Assembly (NCBI GenBank): GCA_905193755.1
Contig: CAJJPX010000006.1
Coordinates: 1 to 54,300, forward strand
DNA from: an uncultured Clostridium sp.
Lineage (GTDB): Bacteria; Bacillota_I; Bacilli_A; RF39; UBA660
Reading direction: 5' to 3'
Length of the DNA stretch: 54,300 nt
Below the pieces are notes generated by a model, which worked only from the letters and a program-made list of their open reading frames with translations, had not been told where the DNA came from and did no database searches. Below, piece by piece: positions 25,314-34,536 of the stretch; position 1 is the stretch's first letter; the number at the start of each line of letters is the position of its first letter. The position numbers were made by a program, and so were the translations under genes.

Positions 25314-26419
25314 TTATACTTACTTACAAATTCTTCTCTAAACTCAAGTAAATCATCTTTTTCTATATGAAATCTTATATCTTCCATTAATTTAGTTAAG
25401 AATCTTATATTATGAATTGAAATAAGTCTTTGACCAAATGTTTCATCAGCTACTAATAAATGTCTAATATATGATTTAGTATAATGTTTGCAAGCATAAC
25501 AATCACATTCTTCTTCTATTGGACTTAAATCCATTTTAAATTTAGCATTTCTTAAGTTAGTTCTTCCATTTCTAGTTAACGCGTTTCCGTGTCTTGCTAG
25601 TCTTGTAGGAAGCACACAATCAAATATATCTATACCACGAATAACTCCATCAATTAAATCTATTGGTTCACCAACACCCATCAAATAACGAATCTTATCT
25701 TTAGGTAAATATGGAGTAGCATACTCTATCATCTTAAGTTTAGTTTCTTCGTCTTCTCCAACTGAAACACCGCCAACACTATATCCATCAAAATCCATTT
25801 TAGCTGTTTCTATTGCAGAAAATTTTCTTAAGTCTTCAAATTCACCACCTTGAACAATACCAAATAATGCTTGATGTTCAGGATCTTTATGAGCATCTTT
25901 ACTTCTCTTCATCCATCTAAGAGTTCTCTCAATACTATTTTTCATATACTCATGTGTCACTGGATAAGGAGGACACTCATCAAAACTCATCATTATATCT
26001 GAATGTAACTTATTTTGTATTTCAATACTTTTTTCAGGTGTTAAAAATAAATTAGCTCCATCAATATGACTTTTAAATTTAACTCCTTCTTCACTTATAT
26101 CCTTTGGTTTAGCTAAACTAAATACTTGAAATCCACCACAATCAGTAAGAATTGGTCCAGTCTTATAATTCATAAATTCATGAAGACCACCGGCATTATC
26201 TACAACATCTTCTCCAGGTCTTAACCATAAATGATATGTGTTTGATAGTATTATATCAGCACCAGCATCTTTAAGTTCTTCAGGACTTAATGTTTTAACT
26301 GTAGCCTGAGTACCTACAGGCATAAACATAGGTGTTTTATGTTTTCCCCATCTGGTCTCAAACTCTCCAAGTCTAGCTCCACAAGATGATTCTTTTATTA
26401 ATTTAAATTTTAAATCCAT
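25292..26419 (-). CDS. tgt: Queuine tRNA-ribosyltransferase
   Basis: Exchanges guanine-34 for preQ1 in tRNAs with GUN anticodons. 375 residues, normal length. Motifs are the catalytic region ILTDCGGFQVFSLAK, the nucleophile region VGVGEPIDLIDGVIRGIDIFDCVLPTR, and the zinc site with C-x-C-x-x-C...H (CDCYACKHY...RHLL) near residues 308-340. The ATG immediately follows the queA stop (TAGATG), with GGAGG inside queA, so the two enzymes of the queuosine pathway are coupled. Confidence 0.97.
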   Translation of the reverse strand: MDLKFKLIKESSCGARLGEFETRWGKHKTPMFMPVGTQATVKTLSPEELKDAGADIILSNTYHLWLRPGEDVVDNAGGLHEFMNYKTGPILTDCGGFQVFSLAKPKDISEEGVKFKSHIDGANLFLTPEKSIEIQNKLHSDIMMSFDECPPYPVTHEYMKNSIERTLRWMKRSKDAHKDPEHQALFGIVQGGEFEDLRKFSAIETAKMDFDGYSVGGVSVGEDEETKLKMIEYATPYLPKDKIRYLMGVGEPIDLIDGVIRGIDIFDCVLPTRLARHGNALTRNGRTNLRNAKFKMDLSPIEEECDCYACKHYTKSYIRHLLVADETFGQRLISIHNIRFLTKLMEDIRFHIEKDDLLEFREEFVSKYKKNKSEK

Positions 26420-27466
26420 CTATTTTACCTCCTCATTAGTTAAAAACATAGCATCTCCAAAACTAAAGAATTTATATTCAAGATTTTGTGCATGCATATA
26501 AGCATTCTTAATTATATCTACACTACTAAACGCAGAAACTAACATAACAAGAGTACTTTTTGGTAAATGAAAATTAGTAATTAACGCGTCTGCTGACTTA
26601 AATTCATATGGAGGATATATAAATATACCTGTTTCTTCTACTGTAGCTTTAAATTCTCCATATTTTGATATATTCGCTTCTAAAGTTCTAAGACTAGTAG
26701 TACCAACACATATTATTCTCTTACCATTCTTTTTGCATTCATTTAATTTATCTGCAACTTCTTTAGTTATTTCATACTTTTCACTATGCATATCATGATG
26801 AGTTATATCTGCTTCACTAACTGGTCTAAATGTACCAAGTCCAACATTAAGTGTTACGTATAATATATTTACTCCCATATCTTCAAGTTCACTAAGTAAC
26901 TCTTTAGTAAAATGAAGTCCAGCAGTAGGAGCAGCAGCACTACCTTCTCTTTTAGCATACACTGTATTATAGCGACTATTATCTTTAAGTTTCTCATGAA
27001 TATAAGGTGGAAGTGGCATAGCACCTACTTTATCTAAATGTTCTACTAATATACCACTATAAACTAATTTAACATGTGTTATACCATCTTTAAATACATC
27101 AACTACTTCACACTTAAACTCATCATCAAACTTAATAATAGTTCCTTTATGTACTCTCTTTTGAGGTCTAACAAGACATTCCCATATATTACTTTCTAAT
27201 TCTTTAAGCAGCAATACTTCAATCTTAGCATTAGTCTCTTCCTTATACCCAATTATTCTACTAGGTAATACTTTAGTATTATTAAGAACTAATGTGTCTC
27301 CTTCATGAAGATAATTCTTAATATTATAAAACACTTCATCTTTATAGTTTCCATTATACTTATTTACCACTAATAATTTAGAATGATCACGTTCTTTAAT
27401 AGGCACTTGAGCAATTAAAGATTCATCTAAAGGATAATCATAAGTATTTATATCTTTATAATCCAT
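26420..27466 (-). CDS. queA: S-adenosylmethionine:tRNA ribosyltransferase-isomerase
   Basis: Makes epoxyqueuosine from preQ1-tRNA with SAM as ribosyl donor. 348 residues, normal length. Motifs are YPLDESLIAQ, LVVNKYNGNYKDEVFYNI, LVLNNTKVLPSR, SAAAPTAGLHFT, and GTFRPV...HHDMHSEKYE, all QueA hallmarks. The nearest Shine-Dalgarno (AGAGGTG) is about 29 bases upstream of the ATG, with a small hairpin between. An alternative ATG four bases upstream is out of frame. Confidence 0.96.
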   Translation of the reverse strand: MDYKDINTYDYPLDESLIAQVPIKERDHSKLLVVNKYNGNYKDEVFYNIKNYLHEGDTLVLNNTKVLPSRIIGYKEETNAKIEVLLLKELESNIWECLVRPQKRVHKGTIIKFDDEFKCEVVDVFKDGITHVKLVYSGILVEHLDKVGAMPLPPYIHEKLKDNSRYNTVYAKREGSAAAPTAGLHFTKELLSELEDMGVNILYVTLNVGLGTFRPVSEADITHHDMHSEKYEITKEVADKLNECKKNGKRIICVGTTSLRTLEANISKYGEFKATVEETGIFIYPPYEFKSADALITNFHLPKSTLVMLVSAFSSVDIIKNAYMHAQNLEYKFFSFGDAMFLTNEEVK

Positions 27467-27500
27467 ACATCTACTAGGAATACAGCCTAGCGACTCACCT
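27467..27500 (-). promoter_or_regulatory. queA leader: distant Shine-Dalgarno and intervening hairpin
   Basis: On the minus strand AGGTG (27496-27500) is followed by a CTAGG/CCTAG hairpin (27474-27490) and then AGATGT before the ATG. Folding the hairpin would bring the Shine-Dalgarno to about 10 bases from the start, as described for some phage T4 messages. It does not match the preQ1-I consensus. Confidence 0.45.
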
Positions 27501-27516
27501 CTTCTTTCAGTTAAGA

Positions 27517-27525
27517 ATTATAACA
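27517..27525 (-). promoter_or_regulatory. Extended -10 promoter of queA-tgt
   Basis: TGTTATAAT on the minus strand, directly after the upstream gene's terminator. Confidence 0.65.
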
Positions 27526-27549
27526 TATAAAAAGAGTTTTTAAAACTCT
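27526..27549 (-). terminator. Terminator of the membrane protein gene at 27548
   Basis: AGAGTTT/AAACTCT arms with a 3-base loop and a T run on the minus strand. Confidence 0.8.
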
Positions 27550-28510
27550 ATTTATTTAATTTACGAACTGGTCCGCTAATAGGTCCACTTGAAGTATGTA
27601 CACTATTATCTAGTCCCATCATACTATTAACTTTATATACTATAGCATTCATTTCATTAGTTACATCTTCTATTTGTTCTCTACTTGCACCACTAATTAT
27701 TAATTTATTTCTTTTTTCTTCTAATTCTCTATATCTTTGTGCTAAAAATGTAACTACCATATGTTGTTCTTCGTCAGAAACTAAAGCATACTTTTTAGTA
27801 ACATTTTTACTTCTAGTAACTTCATTTGCTTTTAGTTTTGCTAATTCTTTTTCTTTGGATTTACTTATAATTTTAACACGTTCTTCCTCTCTTTTTAATT
27901 TTTCTTGTTCTTTTTTAACGTTTTTAATTTCTTTAATACTTTTAATAGCAGTTCTAGACAATACATATAAATCACTTGCAAGAAAAACAGCTAATGTAGT
28001 TAAAGCAAACAACTTAACAATTACTGCTAAATCATACATATGCATAAAAGGATTTCCAGCGATTGTACCAAGTGTCACCGCAACAATCGAAGCCACTAAT
28101 ATTGAAATACCAAATCCAATCGGGCAAGCAAAACGAAACATACCTATTGTTGTATCCTGACTTTCATGTAAATTTCTAAGAAAAATATATTTAGGTTTAG
28201 TATTAATATCTTTCCATTTCTTTTTATTTCTTTTAACCATAACTTCACTATTAGCAAGTTTATATAATCTATCCATTTCGATTCTAAAATCACTAGAATT
28301 ATCACCATTTAAATCTACTTTATAATCACAATATCTGTAAATATGTTTTAATAAACAATATCTATACCCTATATCGTCTTTAGCGAAATAATCACATTCA
28401 CCTTTTCTAATTGCTTTTTCTAACTTAGAAACAAATTTTTCAAGTTTAGTTCTTTTACCACCAACATAAACATCACCATCATCATTACATTGAACATATT
28501 TATTTTTCAT
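27548..28510 (-). CDS. Unknown membrane protein with coiled coil
   Basis: 320 residues, family not recognised. The N-terminal 110 residues are soluble and charged (YVQCNDDGDVYVGGKRTKLEKFVSKLE). Two membrane helices follow at about 125-180, linked by PFMHMYD. A highly charged coiled coil (NVKKEQEKLKREEERVKIISKSKEKE) covers about 195-240, and a helical tail ends GPISGPVRKLNK. Both ends should be cytoplasmic. Start ATG at 28510 after GGGGAAATAAT; earlier codons overlap the promoter. It stands alone between terminators. Confidence 0.75.
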   Translation of the reverse strand: MKNKYVQCNDDGDVYVGGKRTKLEKFVSKLEKAIRKGECDYFAKDDIGYRYCLLKHIYRYCDYKVDLNGDNSSDFRIEMDRLYKLANSEVMVKRNKKKWKDINTKPKYIFLRNLHESQDTTIGMFRFACPIGFGISILVASIVAVTLGTIAGNPFMHMYDLAVIVKLFALTTLAVFLASDLYVLSRTAIKSIKEIKNVKKEQEKLKREEERVKIISKSKEKELAKLKANEVTRSKNVTKKYALVSDEEQHMVVTFLAQRYRELEEKRNKLIISGASREQIEDVTNEMNAIVYKVNSMMGLDNSVHTSSGPISGPVRKLNK

Positions 28511-28535
28511 ATTATTTCCCCTTAATTGGCTGTAT

Positions 28536-28564
28536 ATTATACCAAAAATGTTACTAATAGTCAA
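28536..28564 (-). promoter_or_regulatory. Strong promoter of the membrane protein gene
   Basis: Minus strand TTGACT (28559-28564), 17-base spacer ending TGG, TATAAT (28536-28541): the best full sigma-A promoter in the window. Confidence 0.8.
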
Positions 28565-28586
28565 TAAAAAAGGACTTAAAGTCCTT
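28565..28586 (-). terminator. Terminator of the fused ABC transporter gene
   Basis: AAGGAC/GTCCTT arms with a T run on the minus strand, overlapping the stop. Confidence 0.85.
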
Positions 28587-31287
28587 ACTTACTATATATT
28601 ATATCAATTACTTTACTTCTAGATATCTTAATAAGTGGTATTACACTAGATATACTAACAACTATAAATACCACTAAAGTAATATAAAGTATAACACTCG
28701 GATTAAACACTACAGGTTTAACACTATAGAATAAATTTCCTGATATATAATTATTTATATAACCAGTACCAAAATATATCAATATTGATGAAATAAGTAT
28801 AGACACAACGCCAATTATTAACCCCTCTAAATAGAATATTTTATATATACCACTAATCTTAGTGCCAAGACTTCTAAGTATTCCAATTTCTTTTTTACTA
28901 TTACTAATACTCATTAATATATATAATGTTAAAAGTACTATTGAAAATATAATCAAACCATAAGATATCTTCTTAAATAAACTACTTAATTTATTAACAC
29001 TTGTTTTTAATGAGTTAATAGTACTACTATATAATGTACTAATACTAAAATTGTCATCATTAGAATATTTGATTAATAATTGTTCTATCTTAGTTTGATC
29101 ATTTTCTTCAAATATAACACTATATGTCTCTTTATTACTTCTCATATAGCTGTCAAGTGTCTTTTTATTTACAAAAGACTTACCGGAATAACTTCCATTT
29201 GTTTTATAAGCATATCCTATTACTTTAAAAGTATATGTTTTATTATTGCTTTCTCCATATAATCTATTAATTGACATTTCTATATTTTTACCTGCTATAC
29301 CAAAGTCTTCTATATATTTTTTATGAAAATCATTCATTATTTCTGTATCATTAGGTTTAACAACTTCAGGTATTTCTTTTATTATATATTCCGGATCTTC
29401 TTCTTGTTTCTTTAATTCATTTTCTACTTCTTTTTCTCTTAATTTAACTTTTTCTTCATACACTTTATCTATCTTATCAGTATATATTTTTAATTGTTCA
29501 GAATAAAATTTATCTCCACCGTTCATTTTACCAATCAAACTAATATCTAAAACTATTTCATCTTCTTTTAAATTATTTATTTTACTTAACTTTTTACCAT
29601 CATAAACAGTAATTTCTGGTATAACCATAAGACCAGTACTATAACCACTATAGTATTTATTATTTTGATAAGTATATGTTATATCATATAAAGAACTATC
29701 TAATACTTTATTCTTTTCTATCTCTGTATCTTTATAGAATTTATCATTAACTATTCTAATATTTAATAAAGGCATATACTTATTTTCAAACTCTTTTAGT
29801 AATGCTTTATATTCATGCTCTGCTTTAGTTCTATCAATCTCTTTTAGAATATCAAACTTACTTAGATCAGCATCTATTATACCAGTTACATATACAAAAT
29901 ATTTTTTAGAATTATAATATTCACCATTACCAAGTAATATCTTTTTATTAGAATTAACTAAGTCATTATAATCTTTTGGATACCAAGTCTTAATTACTTC
30001 GTTTCCTTTAGAGTCTGCATCTACTATGCTAACACCATTAACTATTAAATAGTCAGCTAGTATCTTATATATAACTATATCATTATTACCACTAGGTGTC
30101 TTACCAATAAGTTTTAAACTATTTAATTTTTCATTGGATTTCTCTATAAATGTAGATTCAGTATAACTATGACTATAATAAGCATTACTTAATATTTCAC
30201 TATTAGGATTCTCAAAATCCATATTCTTTTCTATACCTAAAAATTCATTATTAAGTACTAACCTAAAAGACTCTTCAAAATTATCAGTTATATTTTCTTT
30301 TATATATTTTATTTCTTCTTCATTTATATTAAGTGCAGGATGTATATCTGATAAATTCTTACCAGGTATCTTTTTAACAAGTGTCATCTTTGTTTCATTA
30401 TTATCTATCATAGTCTTAGAATGTGTCTTAATAATATCTATATCATTCATTAAATAAGAATATCCAAATAAAGTAAGGGTTACTGATATAATTATTGATA
30501 TAACAATTAATCTAATAGTCTTTTTTCTAAGATTCAAAGATGAAAACTTTATAGCATCTACAAAAGATAATCTAGATTTAACTATTTTAATTTCTTTATT
30601 TTCTTCATTTATTTGATTAACTATATTATCTTTAGTAATATTCCCATCTTCTATTTCTATTACTCTATCACCATATTTATAAGCATATTCAGTATCATGA
30701 GTTACTACTATAACAAGTCTATCTTTGGATATACCTTTTAATATTTCAAATATTTGAGTAGAATTAGTAGAATCTAAGTTTCCAGTTGGTTCATCAGCAA
30801 GTATAACATTAGGATTCTTAATGAGAGCTCTAGCAATAGATACTCTTGTCTTTTGACCACCTGATAGTTCATTAACACGTCTACTACCCAAATCATTTAA
30901 TGAAACAGAATTTAAAACTTTATCAAAGTCTTCTTTTTTATATTTAAGTTTCTTTAAAGTACAAGGTAATCTAAGATTATCATAAACACTAAAATTTTCA
31001 ATTAAATTATGTTCTTGAAATATAAAACCAAAACAAGAGTTTCTATAATTATTAAGTTTGCTTTCACTTAAATGAGATATATCTTTATCATTAATCAATA
31101 TATTTCCACTAGTAACTTTATCCATACACCCAATTAAATTAAGAAGTGTACTTTTACCACTACCACTTTTACCTAATATAAATATTAACCCACTACTTGG
31201 TAGTTTTAAATTAACATTATTAAGCGCTTTAGTTATAACACCATTACTAGTTTTATATTTTTTACATACATTTTTTAACTCTATCAT
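28585..31287 (-). CDS. Fused ABC exporter (MacB-like ATPase plus FtsX permease)
   Basis: 900 residues. ATPase domain 1-220: Walker A GKSGSGKST, signature LSGGQKTRVSIARAL, Walker B VILADEPTGNLDS, H-loop VTHD. A first membrane helix lies near 258-278, then an unusually large external domain of about 480 residues rich in Lys, Glu and Tyr, then three C-terminal FtsX helices (about 775-895) with RSLGTKISGIYKIF. This is the MacB domain order, but the external domain is about twice that of MacB. No HlyD-type partner or TolC is nearby, as expected for a Gram-positive cell. AGGTGAGTT precedes the ATG. Substrate unknown. Confidence 0.9.
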   Translation of the reverse strand: MIELKNVCKKYKTSNGVITKALNNVNLKLPSSGLIFILGKSGSGKSTLLNLIGCMDKVTSGNILINDKDISHLSESKLNNYRNSCFGFIFQEHNLIENFSVYDNLRLPCTLKKLKYKKEDFDKVLNSVSLNDLGSRRVNELSGGQKTRVSIARALIKNPNVILADEPTGNLDSTNSTQIFEILKGISKDRLVIVVTHDTEYAYKYGDRVIEIEDGNITKDNIVNQINEENKEIKIVKSRLSFVDAIKFSSLNLRKKTIRLIVISIIISVTLTLFGYSYLMNDIDIIKTHSKTMIDNNETKMTLVKKIPGKNLSDIHPALNINEEEIKYIKENITDNFEESFRLVLNNEFLGIEKNMDFENPNSEILSNAYYSHSYTESTFIEKSNEKLNSLKLIGKTPSGNNDIVIYKILADYLIVNGVSIVDADSKGNEVIKTWYPKDYNDLVNSNKKILLGNGEYYNSKKYFVYVTGIIDADLSKFDILKEIDRTKAEHEYKALLKEFENKYMPLLNIRIVNDKFYKDTEIEKNKVLDSSLYDITYTYQNNKYYSGYSTGLMVIPEITVYDGKKLSKINNLKEDEIVLDISLIGKMNGGDKFYSEQLKIYTDKIDKVYEEKVKLREKEVENELKKQEEDPEYIIKEIPEVVKPNDTEIMNDFHKKYIEDFGIAGKNIEMSINRLYGESNNKTYTFKVIGYAYKTNGSYSGKSFVNKKTLDSYMRSNKETYSVIFEENDQTKIEQLLIKYSNDDNFSISTLYSSTINSLKTSVNKLSSLFKKISYGLIIFSIVLLTLYILMSISNSKKEIGILRSLGTKISGIYKIFYLEGLIIGVVSILISSILIYFGTGYINNYISGNLFYSVKPVVFNPSVILYITLVVFIVVSISSVIPLIKISRSKVIDIIYSK

Positions 31288-31313
31288 AACTCACCTATTT
31301 TATTCTTAAGTAT

Positions 31314-31322
31314 ATTATACCA
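31314..31322 (-). promoter_or_regulatory. Extended -10 promoter of the fused ABC gene
   Basis: TGGTATAAT on the minus strand right after the thioredoxin terminator. Confidence 0.65.
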
Positions 31323-31323
31323 A

Positions 31324-31350
31324 ATAAAAATGAACTATTAAAGTCCATTT
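31324..31350 (-). terminator. Terminator of the cvpA-trx operon
   Basis: AATGGACT/AGTTCATT arms (one G-T pair) with a T run on the minus strand, overlapping the thioredoxin stop. Confidence 0.75.
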
Positions 31351-31631
31351 ATTATTTCTAAGAGTTCATCACTTGTATGATACCCTACTATTTCTTCTTT
31401 CTTTTCTCCATCTTTAAAGAATATCATCGTAGGTACACTCATTATTCTGTATTCATTAGTTAATTTTTGAAATTTATCAATATCAACTTTAACTATTTTA
31501 ATTTCATCTTCAATTGCTTCAAGCTCTCCTTCAAGCATTTTACAAGGTCCACACCAAGTCGCATAAAAATCTACAAGCACATTACCACTACTAATTAATT
31601 CATTAAAATCTTCTTTATCAAGATATATCAT
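31338..31631 (-). CDS. Thioredoxin
   Basis: 97 residues with the redox motif WCGPC at residues 26-30, the preceding VDFYATWC strand, the Asp of VDIDKF, and the cis-Pro in MSVPTMIFFKDGEK. It is slightly shorter than TrxA, and its N-terminus begins at the first strand. The ATG overlaps the cvpA stop by one base (TAATG). Its likely reductase is encoded at 49067. Confidence 0.94.
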   Translation of the reverse strand: MIYLDKEDFNELISSGNVLVDFYATWCGPCKMLEGELEAIEDEIKIVKVDIDKFQKLTNEYRIMSVPTMIFFKDGEKKEEIVGYHTSDELLEIINGL

Positions 31632-32296
31632 TATAATTTTCCTTTCTCACGTAATTTTTGAACGTTTTCTTCTGTAATTATATCATATCTAATAAATAAT
31701 TTAATAGTTTCTTCATTTAATTTATTACTATCATTTTTATATTTTTTAGTTAAATTATATACTTCATTTATAGCATCTCTTGTATCTTTAATAGCTGGAC
31801 TCATTATCGGAGTACTATCTAGTATATAATTACCAACTTTAGAACTATCTAAACCAGTTACATGTATAAATGGTTGACTACATACAAATAAGAATATGAA
31901 CACTATAATATATGCTTCTATAAAGCCTACTATTCCACCACCTATTTTAGAGAAAAAACCAAGTATAATTGTTAAATCTAATATTTTTTCAATAAGGCCA
32001 GTAATTTTTAATAATATTCTAAGCACTAAATATAAAACAGAAAATATTATTAAGAATGCTATTAACTCATATACTAAGATATTTATTATAGGAGCTCCAC
32101 TTATAAGTCCCCCAAACTTAAAGAATGGTAAATATTCATACATAAATGTAGCTATTGGAGTTCTTAAATAAAATGCAAATATTAAGCAAACTATTAATCC
32201 TACAAGAAATACTACTTGTTTGACTAGCCCTCTACTCATTCCACCAAGCACACCAACTATTAATATTGTTATAATAACAGCATCAGTTATATTCAT
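31631..32296 (-). CDS. CvpA-family membrane protein
   Basis: 221 residues. Four membrane helices span residues 1-160, starting NITDAVIITILIVGVLGGMSRGLVKQVVFLVG, the CvpA/colicin V production signature, followed by a charged cytosolic tail. Function outside colicin V export is not known. AGGAGGGTTT precedes the ATG. It forms an operon with thioredoxin. Confidence 0.88.
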   Translation of the reverse strand: MNITDAVIITILIVGVLGGMSRGLVKQVVFLVGLIVCLIFAFYLRTPIATFMYEYLPFFKFGGLISGAPIINILVYELIAFLIIFSVLYLVLRILLKITGLIEKILDLTIILGFFSKIGGGIVGFIEAYIIVFIFLFVCSQPFIHVTGLDSSKVGNYILDSTPIMSPAIKDTRDAINEVYNLTKKYKNDSNKLNEETIKLFIRYDIITEENVQKLREKGKL

Positions 32297-32304
32297 AAAC
32301 CCTC

Positions 32305-33798
32305 CTAATTATTAATCTTATATGGAGTTGTAAGACTACCATCTCCACTAATTAATTTAGTATTTTTCTTTAATGTTATAACAGGTCTAATACCGCTTTC
32401 AGTATCAACCCCTAATGCACCTAACTTAGTACCATTAGATATATAATTATATGCTTTAGTACCATTATAAAATGCAGGTGTCATAGTCCAATATAAACTA
32501 CTTGTATATAAGAAATTAGTATTATTTTCAACATCAGTAGTATATCCAGCAAAAGAAAGTTCATCAGCAGTTATCAATCCAACTGGATTAGAAAGTACAT
32601 TAACACCAACACTATTACTAACACTTAATCTATCTTTTTTATTTATACAATCATAACTAGGTTTTCTATTATATGTATTATTTTTAAATGATAAATAACC
32701 AGTATTTTTATTACCAAAACCATCTATACCATAAGTTACACTATTTACAACAAATTTACTTGTTTTTCTATTATTACAATATATAGAATCTTCAATATAA
32801 CTAGCAAAATTTGCAATATTAGCAGAATACCAACTATCTAATGCTGATTTAATAACACTAGAATTAGTATTAGCATGTTCATCATTATATAGACTACTAT
32901 TAGCAGCTCCATACATGAAACCAACATAAGCATTATAATTTGAACTATTATTATATTTACTTGAAACATCTATAATTCCAGTAGCAGTGTCACTACATGC
33001 TCCATTGCTAGCTTCACCATTATATACAAGTCTTATACCACCACCAATAGTAGTTCTAAGTATCTTAAAACATTTACCAGCAAATAAAACATTATTATCA
33101 AGAGATTTACTTCCTCTATAAAAATATATTGTTTCTCCATTTATAGAATCATTAGTATAATAAAGTCCTTCTCCACTCGTAGTAGAATAATCTATATTGA
33201 CTTCACTAACAGCATTACTAACTATTTTTTCACCTAAAGTTCCTGTATCATAAAGATTCCTATTAGGACTATATTTAGTAGAAGCAGAAACCTTTATATT
33301 AGCAGAAAATGTTTTATTCATGTTTTCACTTTGATCTTCATCAGTTTTTAATAAAGTTATTCCCATAACATAAGAATGCTTAGTACCTGGTTCAATTTTA
33401 ACACTAGATGCAATAACAGGATTACTAACAGGCATTACAGTTTGCTTAATAACAGCTCCACCATTAGAACCACTAAGAGTAAAAACTAAATCATCAGGAT
33501 TAGCAAAATTATTAACTAGATCACTTAATTTAATATCATAATAAACAACAACGTCACCAGTATTTTCTACAGTAAAAGTTTTACTAATACTCTCTCCAGT
33601 ATAAGCATTAACCATAGATACATTACTAGTATCAACATATGTTATTTCAATATTCTTATTAAATGTTACAATATTCATATCTTTTCCAGTACCATTTATT
33701 TCTAAACTAAAATATGCATATGTAGCAGTTATCATAAGAATAACAGTAATAATTATACCAATACTTGCAAATACCATACTAAGTTTATGTGCTCTCAT
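32305..33798 (-). CDS. TasA-type surface protein with large C-terminal domain
   Basis: 497 residues. A signal anchor (about 8-32) ends TATYAYFSLEI, as in SipW-processed TasA proteins. A TasA-like beta domain (VENTGDVVVYYDIKLSDL, KIEPGTKHSYVMGITLL) spans about 35-180. The C-terminal 300 residues contain ETIYFYRG, FAGKCFKILRTTIGGGIRLVYNG and SALDSWYSANIANFASYIED, ending GIRPVITLKKNTK. I have seen such modules only in uncharacterised surface proteins of gut Bacillota. Three Cys could form disulfides. AGGAG precedes the ATG. Third TasA-type paralogue in the window, without BspA repeats. Confidence 0.8.
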   Translation of the reverse strand: MRAHKLSMVFASIGIIITVILMITATYAYFSLEINGTGKDMNIVTFNKNIEITYVDTSNVSMVNAYTGESISKTFTVENTGDVVVYYDIKLSDLVNNFANPDDLVFTLSGSNGGAVIKQTVMPVSNPVIASSVKIEPGTKHSYVMGITLLKTDEDQSENMNKTFSANIKVSASTKYSPNRNLYDTGTLGEKIVSNAVSEVNIDYSTTSGEGLYYTNDSINGETIYFYRGSKSLDNNVLFAGKCFKILRTTIGGGIRLVYNGEASNGACSDTATGIIDVSSKYNNSSNYNAYVGFMYGAANSSLYNDEHANTNSSVIKSALDSWYSANIANFASYIEDSIYCNNRKTSKFVVNSVTYGIDGFGNKNTGYLSFKNNTYNRKPSYDCINKKDRLSVSNSVGVNVLSNPVGLITADELSFAGYTTDVENNTNFLYTSSLYWTMTPAFYNGTKAYNYISNGTKLGALGVDTESGIRPVITLKKNTKLISGDGSLTTPYKINN

Positions 33799-33862
33799 AT
33801 ATCCAACTCCTACTCTTTACTAAAAACATTATATAATTATTAGTATTTTTTTTCAATAAAAT

Positions 33863-33891
33863 TTGAAATATTTATACTTTTTTGATAAAAT
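33863..33891 (+). promoter_or_regulatory. Promoter of def
   Basis: TTGAAA (33863-33868), 17-base spacer ending TTGA, TAAAAT (33886-33891). Confidence 0.7.
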
Positions 33892-33913
33892 ACTACCGAG
33901 GAGGAAAAAGAAT

Positions 33914-34465
33914 ATGATAAAGGAATCAGATATATTAAATGAAAAAGATATTAAAACATTAAAAAAAGTAAGTACCGAAGTTACATTTCCTCTAAACGAA
34001 GAAGACTTATATTTAATTAATAATATGATTATGTATCTTAGATTGAGCCAAGATGAAGAATATGCTAAAAAGTATAATATAAGAGCCGGTATGGGACTTG
34101 CTGCTATACAGTTAGGGGTATCAAAAAGATTTTTCGTAATTTCATATAAAAAAGATGATGGAACATTTGAAGAATATAAAGTAATAAATCCTAAAATAAT
34201 TTCTCATTCTGAAGAACAAGTTTATGTAGAAGAAGGAGAAGGATGTTTAAGTGTTACCAGATATGTAGAAGGTATCGTTCCTAGATTTGCAAGAGTAACA
34301 GTTGAATATCAAGATGAAGAAGGAAACAAAGTAACTAAAAGAGTACGTGAAGAAATAGCAGTAGCATTTCAACATGAAATAGATCATTTAAATGGAATAC
34401 TATTCACTGACAAAATAGATCCTAAAAACCCATTTAAGAATCAAGAAAACATGAGAGCAATATAA
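33914..34465 (+). CDS. def: Peptide deformylase
   Basis: Removes the formyl group from nascent N-terminal Met. 183 residues. All three motifs are intact: GMGLAAIQLG near 59-68, EGCLSV near 109-114 with the metal Cys, and HEIDH at 154-158 with the two metal His and catalytic Glu. The insertion between motifs and YVEGIVPRFARV mark a type 2 (Gram-positive) enzyme. Start is the ATG at 33914 behind GAGGAGG. Monocistronic, with its own promoter and terminator. Confidence 0.97.
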   Translation: MIKESDILNEKDIKTLKKVSTEVTFPLNEEDLYLINNMIMYLRLSQDEEYAKKYNIRAGMGLAAIQLGVSKRFFVISYKKDDGTFEEYKVINPKIISHSEEQVYVEEGEGCLSVTRYVEGIVPRFARVTVEYQDEEGNKVTKRVREEIAVAFQHEIDHLNGILFTDKIDPKNPFKNQENMRAI

Positions 34466-34490
34466 CAAGTAAAAAATACTTGTTTTTATT
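34464..34490 (+). terminator. Terminator of def
   Basis: AACAAGTA/TACTTGTT arms with a loop of A, then TTTATT. Confidence 0.75.
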
Positions 34491-34536
34491 ATATTAAAAT
34501 GCTATATTGTATTTATAATAGAAAGGAAAGTAAAAT

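Noticed and set aside
27467..27510. preQ1 riboswitch upstream of queA
   Set aside because: The context fits, but the short leader lacks the class I pseudoknot and A-rich tail and is too small for other classes.
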